From Bacillota bacterium (lineage in GTDB: Bacteria; Bacillota; Clostridia; Oscillospirales; Oscillospiraceae), in the NCBI GenBank assembly GCA_023406225.1, contig JAEXWS010000107.1, forward strand, positions 1 to 9,318: DNA of 9,318 nucleotides. The letters are read 5' to 3'. This document shows positions 5,137 through 9,318 of this stretch, one piece after another. Made by a program: the position numbers and the translations under genes. Every line of letters begins with the position of its first letter. Position 1 is the first letter of the stretch. The notes under the pieces were generated by a model, which ran no database searches, was not told where the DNA came from, and was given only the letters and a program-made list of their open reading frames with translations.

Positions 5137-6669
5137 TCAGTCCTCCTTCAGGTGGATCGTACAGCCGGGCAGACCGTAAAAGGGGTCTGCCATGGTGGGG
5201 GAGAGGCCGTCCACCACGCCGGTTTGGACCAGTACGGAGGTGGACTTGAAGCAAAGGGGCAGGATGGGGGCCTGGTCCCGGAGATAGGCGCACAGGCGCT
5301 CCATCGCTTCGGCGCGGTCCGCCGCGGCGGCGAAGCCGTCCAGCAGCAGGTCCGTCTGCGGGTCGTTCCAGCCGCCGTAGTTCAATGCGCCGCCGGAGCG
5401 CAGCAGCGCCCGCAGGTCCCAGTTGGCGGGGAGCTTCACCTCGCCGTAGTAAAGGTCGAAATTTCCTGCGGCCAGGGCCGCGGTGTATTCCGCCCAGGGC
5501 AGCGCCTGGACCTCCAGCTTCAAATCGAAGGCGGAGAGGGCCTCCGCAAGATAGTCCGCCACGGCGGTCTTAAAGCTGTTTTCCGTGTTGACCAGCAGCG
5601 TGACGGTGCGGGGAGTCCCGGCGTTCAGCCCCGCGGCGGTCATGGCGGAGGAAAAGGCGTCGTAGGAATAGACCTCCTCCAGTCCGGCGGGATACAGGGG
5701 GGAGCGCGGCGAGACGGGGAACTGGGCCGCGGCCCCGTGGCCGGAGAGAAAGGCGCTGACCACCGTGCTGCGGTTCACGCCCTGGCTCAGGGCCCGCCGC
5801 GCCGCCGCGCTGTCGAAGGGGGCGCGGCGGGTGTTGAAGCCCACATACTGAAAAACGGTGGTGTCCGCCTCCCGGAAGGTGACGCTGCCGCTGACGGAGA
5901 TGGGCGTAGCGCCCGTCAGGTCCGCCGTGATAAGGTGCACGTCGTGGGAGGCAAACTGATAGAGCATGATGTCCGCCGTGTCCGCCCGGGAAAGCCCGAT
6001 GCGCTCCGTGGGCTGCCTGCCGCCCCACCAGGCGGGATTTGCCGCCAGACAGGGGCCGCCGTCCGTGGTGTAATAATAGGCGCCGGTGCCCACGGGGGCG
6101 CGGCTCGTCTCAGTGCCCGCCTTGACGATGGGGATGTCCAGCAGGGCGGGAAGGCCCGTGTCCGGGCCGGAGAGCGTGATCTGCACCATGCCGTCCCCGG
6201 CGGCGACGGAGACCACATGGGAGAGACGGGCTTGGTAGCGCGCCGAGGTCATGGCCCGGCGGAGCGTCATCGCGGCGTCGTTCCCGGTGAGGGCCGTGCC
6301 GTCGGAAAAGGTCACGCCGGAGCGGAGGGTGAAAACATAGGTGAAGGAGGCGGCGTCATAGGTATAGCCGTCGCAAAGGCGGGGCTGGGGCTCCAGGGCT
6401 TCGTCCAACTCGAACAGGCCCTCATAGAGCAGCGCGCCCACCACCTGCTGCATTCCGTCGGCACAGGTGACGGGGTCCAGCGTCTCGTCGGGGTCATAGG
6501 GCAGAGTGAAGGTCTCCGGCAGGATGGGACGGGATTCCTCCTCCGGCTCCTCCTCCATGGAGGGAAGAGGGCCGGTCTCCGGCTCGGCGTCCTCCATCCA
6601 GCAGCCGGAAAGCAGCAGCGCCGGCAGAAGGCACAGCGCGCCCAGCCGTTTCCACAGGCGTTTTTTCAT
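5137..6669 (-). CDS. Family-5 (peptide/oligopeptide-type) ABC transporter solute-binding lipoprotein
   Basis: The 510-residue protein has a lipoprotein signal (MKKRLWKRLG, hydrophobic core, lipobox LLSGC with Cys23), an acidic linker (about 25-50, rich in Glu and Pro) and an SBP_bac_5 body. Recognisable are the partner-lobe segment LYEGLFELDEALEPQPRLCD, FTYVFTLRSGVTFSDGTALTGNDA, PVGTGAYYY, FQYVGFNTRRAPFDSAAARRALSQGVNR and a C-terminal PILPLCF. The family binds peptides or nickel-type ligands outside the membrane and delivers them to Dpp/Opp permeases. No permease or ATPase gene is adjacent, so the partner is encoded elsewhere or the protein is a stand-alone sensor; the ligand cannot be told. 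The start overlaps the pgeF stop as ATGA, with GGAGGAG eight bases upstream, which fixes the start and indicates coupling. A terminator lies about 165 bases downstream. Confidence 0.88.
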   Translation of the reverse strand: MKKRLWKRLGALCLLPALLLSGCWMEDAEPETGPLPSMEEEPEEESRPILPETFTLPYDPDETLDPVTCADGMQQVVGALLYEGLFELDEALEPQPRLCDGYTYDAASFTYVFTLRSGVTFSDGTALTGNDAAMTLRRAMTSARYQARLSHVVSVAAGDGMVQITLSGPDTGLPALLDIPIVKAGTETSRAPVGTGAYYYTTDGGPCLAANPAWWGGRQPTERIGLSRADTADIMLYQFASHDVHLITADLTGATPISVSGSVTFREADTTVFQYVGFNTRRAPFDSAAARRALSQGVNRSTVVSAFLSGHGAAAQFPVSPRSPLYPAGLEEVYSYDAFSSAMTAAGLNAGTPRTVTLLVNTENSFKTAVADYLAEALSAFDLKLEVQALPWAEYTAALAAGNFDLYYGEVKLPANWDLRALLRSGGALNYGGWNDPQTDLLLDGFAAAADRAEAMERLCAYLRDQAPILPLCFKSTSVLVQTGVVDGLSPTMADPFYGLPGCTIHLKED

Positions 6670-7484
6670 AGGCGCATCTCCTCCGGGTCCAAAGCGATCA
6701 TCGCCGCCTGCACGCCTCTGGCCTCTCCCATCCTCCGGTGGGACCAGAACCAGTCCGGACGGCAGGCGGTGCAGAGGCCGCACATGTCGATGTTTTCCGG
6801 GAGGACGCCGGAGCGGAGCAGCCACTGGCGGTTCAGCCCGGCCAGGTCCACATGCCACTTCGGCCCCCGGAACTCCAAATAGGGCTCCGCCTCGTCCCCC
6901 AGGGCGGCGCGCATGGCGGCGGGCACGTCGCCGTCCGTCTCAAAGCAGCAGGGACCGATACAGGGGCCCACAGCGCAGCGCAGGCGGCCGGGCCGCGCTC
7001 CGTAGGCCCGTTCCAGCGCCTGGACCGTTTTTTCCACGATCCCGGCGGCGCAGCCCCGCCACCCGGCGTGGACGGCCCCGGCACAGCGGGCGGCCGGGTC
7101 GTAAAGCAGCAAAACGCCGCAGTCGGCGGAGAAGACCGTCAGAGGAAGGTCCGGCTGGTTGGTAATGAGGGCGTCCGCGGTGTAGTCCCGCTCCCAAAGC
7201 AGGCCTTTGCCCGCGTCGCCGGCGGTGACGGTGCGGACCGTGGTTTCGTGGACCTGTCTGCTGAGGACGGTCCGGGCGGGGTCCACGCCGATGACGGCGC
7301 AGAAGCGGCGGTAATTCTCCGCCGTGTCGGCGTCCTCGCCGCCCCGTCCCACGCCCAGGTCCAGGGAGTCGCGGGGGGGCGGGGACACGCCGCCCGGCCG
7401 GGTGGAAAAGCCGTGCCGGACCCCGGAGAGCAGGGAGGAGGTCAAATAAGCGAGGCCGTTTTGTTCATGGGTGAGAAAAGGCAT
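6666..7484 (-). CDS. pgeF: PgeF/YfiH/LACC1-family purine nucleoside phosphorylase (peptidoglycan editing factor)
   Basis: The 272-residue protein has the family signatures in order: HGFSTRPGGVS (24-34), SRQVH (75-79), FSADCGVLLLYDP (118-130), AVHAGWRG (137-144), AVGPCIGPCCFE (171-182), DMCGLCT (233-239) and SHRR (248-251). His79, Cys122 and His139 correspond to the zinc site. The family (E. coli YfiH, human LACC1) acts on purine nucleosides as phosphorylase and adenosine deaminase; the E. coli member also prevents misincorporation of Ser in peptidoglycan precursors. Older annotations as polyphenol oxidase or laccase are the same family. The length is normal. GGAGG lies five bases before the ATG. 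It is the middle gene of a probable operon, 15 bases after the small membrane protein and overlapping the lipoprotein gene. Confidence 0.92.
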   Translation of the reverse strand: MPFLTHEQNGLAYLTSSLLSGVRHGFSTRPGGVSPPPRDSLDLGVGRGGEDADTAENYRRFCAVIGVDPARTVLSRQVHETTVRTVTAGDAGKGLLWERDYTADALITNQPDLPLTVFSADCGVLLLYDPAARCAGAVHAGWRGCAAGIVEKTVQALERAYGARPGRLRCAVGPCIGPCCFETDGDVPAAMRAALGDEAEPYLEFRGPKWHVDLAGLNRQWLLRSGVLPENIDMCGLCTACRPDWFWSHRRMGEARGVQAAMIALDPEEMRL

Positions 7485-7499
7485 GGGGACCTCCGAAAG

Positions 7500-7688
7500 T
7501 CAATCTTGTTTGTCGGCCGCTTCGTGGGCGGTCCCCCCGTGCCGGACATAGAGCCGGCCGGAGAGCGGCGGGGGGAGGCCGGCGCGGCCCAGGAACAGCG
7601 GGATAAACCAGCCGCTGAACATGCCGATGGACAGGGCGCCCAGAGACAATAGAGTTCCGGTCAACATCATAGCGGGGCCGCAGAGCAT
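7500..7688 (-). CDS. Small probable membrane protein (62 aa) preceding pgeF
   Basis: The 62-residue product has a hydrophobic N-terminal region (about 7-36, LTGTLLSLGALSIGMFSGWF then IPLFLG), long enough for one membrane helix and perhaps a second short one. A proline/basic hydrophilic tail follows, ending AHEAADKQD. The third codon positions are strongly G/C in this frame, as in the neighbouring real genes, which favours coding. The stop lies 15 bases before the pgeF start, and the pgeF ribosome binding site fits in the gap. The start is less certain: GGAAG precedes the ATG at 7688 by eight bases, and ATGs at 7670 and 7667 are alternatives without a good site. I do not recognise the family. 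Confidence 0.55.
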   Translation of the reverse strand: MLCGPAMMLTGTLLSLGALSIGMFSGWFIPLFLGRAGLPPPLSGRLYVRHGGTAHEAADKQD

Positions 7689-7749
7689 TTCTTCGACTTC
7701 CGCAAAAGGACCAGGACCCCGCCGCGTTCATTTATGAGTATGCCGCCTC

Positions 7750-7793
7750 GTAAAGAAAATACCCCCTGCCCTCCGGCAGGAGAACAGGGGGGC
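7750..7793 (-). terminator. Probable terminator downstream of secA (minus strand)
   Basis: CCCCCTG (7762-7768) pairs with CAGGGGG (7785-7791), enclosing an inner CTCC/GGAG stem. On the minus strand it is followed by TATTTTCTTT. It lies about 320 bases past the secA stop and about 70 bases before the small membrane gene, so it would separate the two transcription units. The plus-strand side has only a short TTTT after GCGCG. Confidence 0.55.
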
Positions 7794-7831
7794 GCGTTTT
7801 AAGGCTGGCAGGATGGACCCCCAGTCTCCCG

Positions 7832-7974
7832 TCCCGCGCCCGCGGGCGCAGGTAAGAGGGGGTGGGGAATCCACGGTCCTCCCCTCCGGACAACGGCCCT
7901 ATCCCGCGCCCGCAGGCGCAGGGGAGGGGGGCTAGGGGGGACCGCGGTCCCCCCAGTTCTTACGCCCGCAGGCG
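7832..7974. repeat. Direct repeats of a short palindromic unit (three copies)
   Basis: Units at 7832-7852 and 7902-7922 are identical except at one base and share the core GCGCCCGC.GGCGCAGG. Each is itself an inverted repeat (GCGCC/GGCGC). A shorter copy, CGCCCGCAGGCG, lies at 7963-7974. The first two are 70 bases apart. This resembles REP-type extragenic palindromes. Confidence 0.65.
7935..7954. repeat. Perfect 20-bp palindrome
   Basis: Six G, then ACCGCGGT, then six C form a fully self-complementary sequence without loop. It sits between the second and third copies of the palindromic repeat unit. There is no T-tail, so it is not a standard terminator. Confidence 0.8.
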
Positions 7975-7991
7975 GAAGAAGAAATTTCAAT

Positions 7992-8024
7992 TATTTTCGG
8001 CAGGACATGCGCCTGCCGAAAATA
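7992..8024. repeat. 13-bp inverted repeat with 7-base loop
   Basis: TATTTTCGGCAGG (7992-8004) and CCTGCCGAAAATA (8012-8024) are perfectly complementary. The T-run is on the 5' side of the hairpin on both strands, which is the wrong place for a terminator. Confidence 0.8.
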
Positions 8025-8053
8025 CCCCGGCTCCAGCCGCCTGGGGCGGCGTT

Positions 8054-8077
8054 CACCAGTGACCGGCGTCACTGGTG
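8054..8077. repeat. 10-bp perfect inverted repeat
   Basis: CACCAGTGAC (8054-8063) and GTCACTGGTG (8068-8077) pair around CGGC. It lies about 40 bases downstream of the secA stop and has no T-tail. Confidence 0.8.
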
Positions 8078-8087
8078 GCGGGGGAGG

Positions 8088-8113
8088 TCGAGGGGGAGCC
8101 TGCTCCCCCTCGA
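8088..8113. repeat. 12-bp inverted repeat abutting the secA stop codon
   Basis: TCGAGGGGGAGC (8088-8099) and GCTCCCCCTCGA (8102-8113) are perfectly complementary with only two bases between. It begins one base after the secA stop on the minus strand. It could stabilise the 3' end of the mRNA; without a T-tail it is a poor terminator. Confidence 0.8.
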
Positions 8114-8114
8114 A

Positions 8115-9318
<1,204 letters not shown>

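Larger units (their letters stand above)
7794..8114. other. About 320-base intergenic stretch dense in GC-rich inverted repeats, no gene
   Basis: No reading frame here has a plausible start and family resemblance. The stretch contains a 21-base near-repeat present twice plus a shorter third copy, a 20-bp palindrome, and three further inverted repeats, listed separately. None of these hairpins has a proper T-tail. It may be a cluster of extragenic palindromic repeats or structured 3' RNA of secA. Confidence 0.6.

Noticed and set aside
5152..6882. Long open frame of 576 codons on the plus strand opposite the solute-binding protein
   Set aside because: Low-complexity Gly/Arg/Ala-rich product typical of the antisense of a GC-rich gene. 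The minus frame has a lipobox, family motifs and a ribosome binding site.
7465..7731. Alternative 88-codon frame over the small membrane protein
   Set aside because: Arg/Pro-rich shadow product that overlaps the pgeF start. The 7500-7688 frame has the G/C-rich third positions and correct spacing to pgeF.
7794..8114. CRISPR array
   Set aside because: Repeats are few, palindromic, unevenly spaced and different from one another. There are no regular spacers and no cas genes in the window.

Overview
The window looks like the chromosome of a GC-rich, spore-forming member of the Firmicutes (class Clostridia, most like the Oscillospiraceae; the genus is a guess). The basis is the combination of a sporulation sigma factor (sigma-K), strong AGGAGG-type ribosome binding sites, a Clostridia-style large serine recombinase, and GC-rich housekeeping genes (secA, pgeF). 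A more AT-rich accessory segment is joined to these genes on the left.

Right part (about 3881 to 9318), the chromosomal backbone. From the right edge, on the minus strand, come the C-terminal half of secA, a roughly 420-base intergenic stretch packed with GC-rich inverted repeats, and a probable three-gene operon: a small membrane protein, the pgeF/yfiH-type purine nucleoside phosphorylase, and an orphan family-5 solute-binding lipoprotein. A 17-bp-arm bidirectional terminator (4936-4974) separates this operon from a plus-strand gene for a small GIY-YIG protein, which has its own sigma-A-type promoter. Divergent from that gene is the sporulation sigma factor gene sigK, preceded by a textbook ribosome binding site and encoding a hydrophobic pro-sequence.

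Left part (1 to about 3880), an integrated element. sigK is not complete. Its reading frame matches sigma-K up to the region 4.2 helix-turn-helix (GISRSYVSR) and then leaves the family sequence and stops three codons later, at the edge of the AT-richer accessory DNA. This is the architecture of a sigK-intervening ('skin'-type) element. The element carries the N-terminal part of a large serine recombinase that runs off the left edge, a 59-residue protein just upstream of it, and a plus-strand cassette. The cassette encodes an HTH-Fic protein, a ParA-type ATPase and a SIR2-family protein; the last two overlap by ATGA. A sigma-A-like promoter with an overlapping 10-bp inverted repeat precedes fic. 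The 3' end of sigK is expected beyond the left edge.

Working model (inference): a recombinase-bearing element splits sigK and would have to be excised in the mother cell to restore sigma-K. Its cargo is a probable antiphage or toxin-type cassette (Fic, ParA, SIR2) with its own promoter. I do not recognise this exact three-gene combination as a named system, and I could not search for it.
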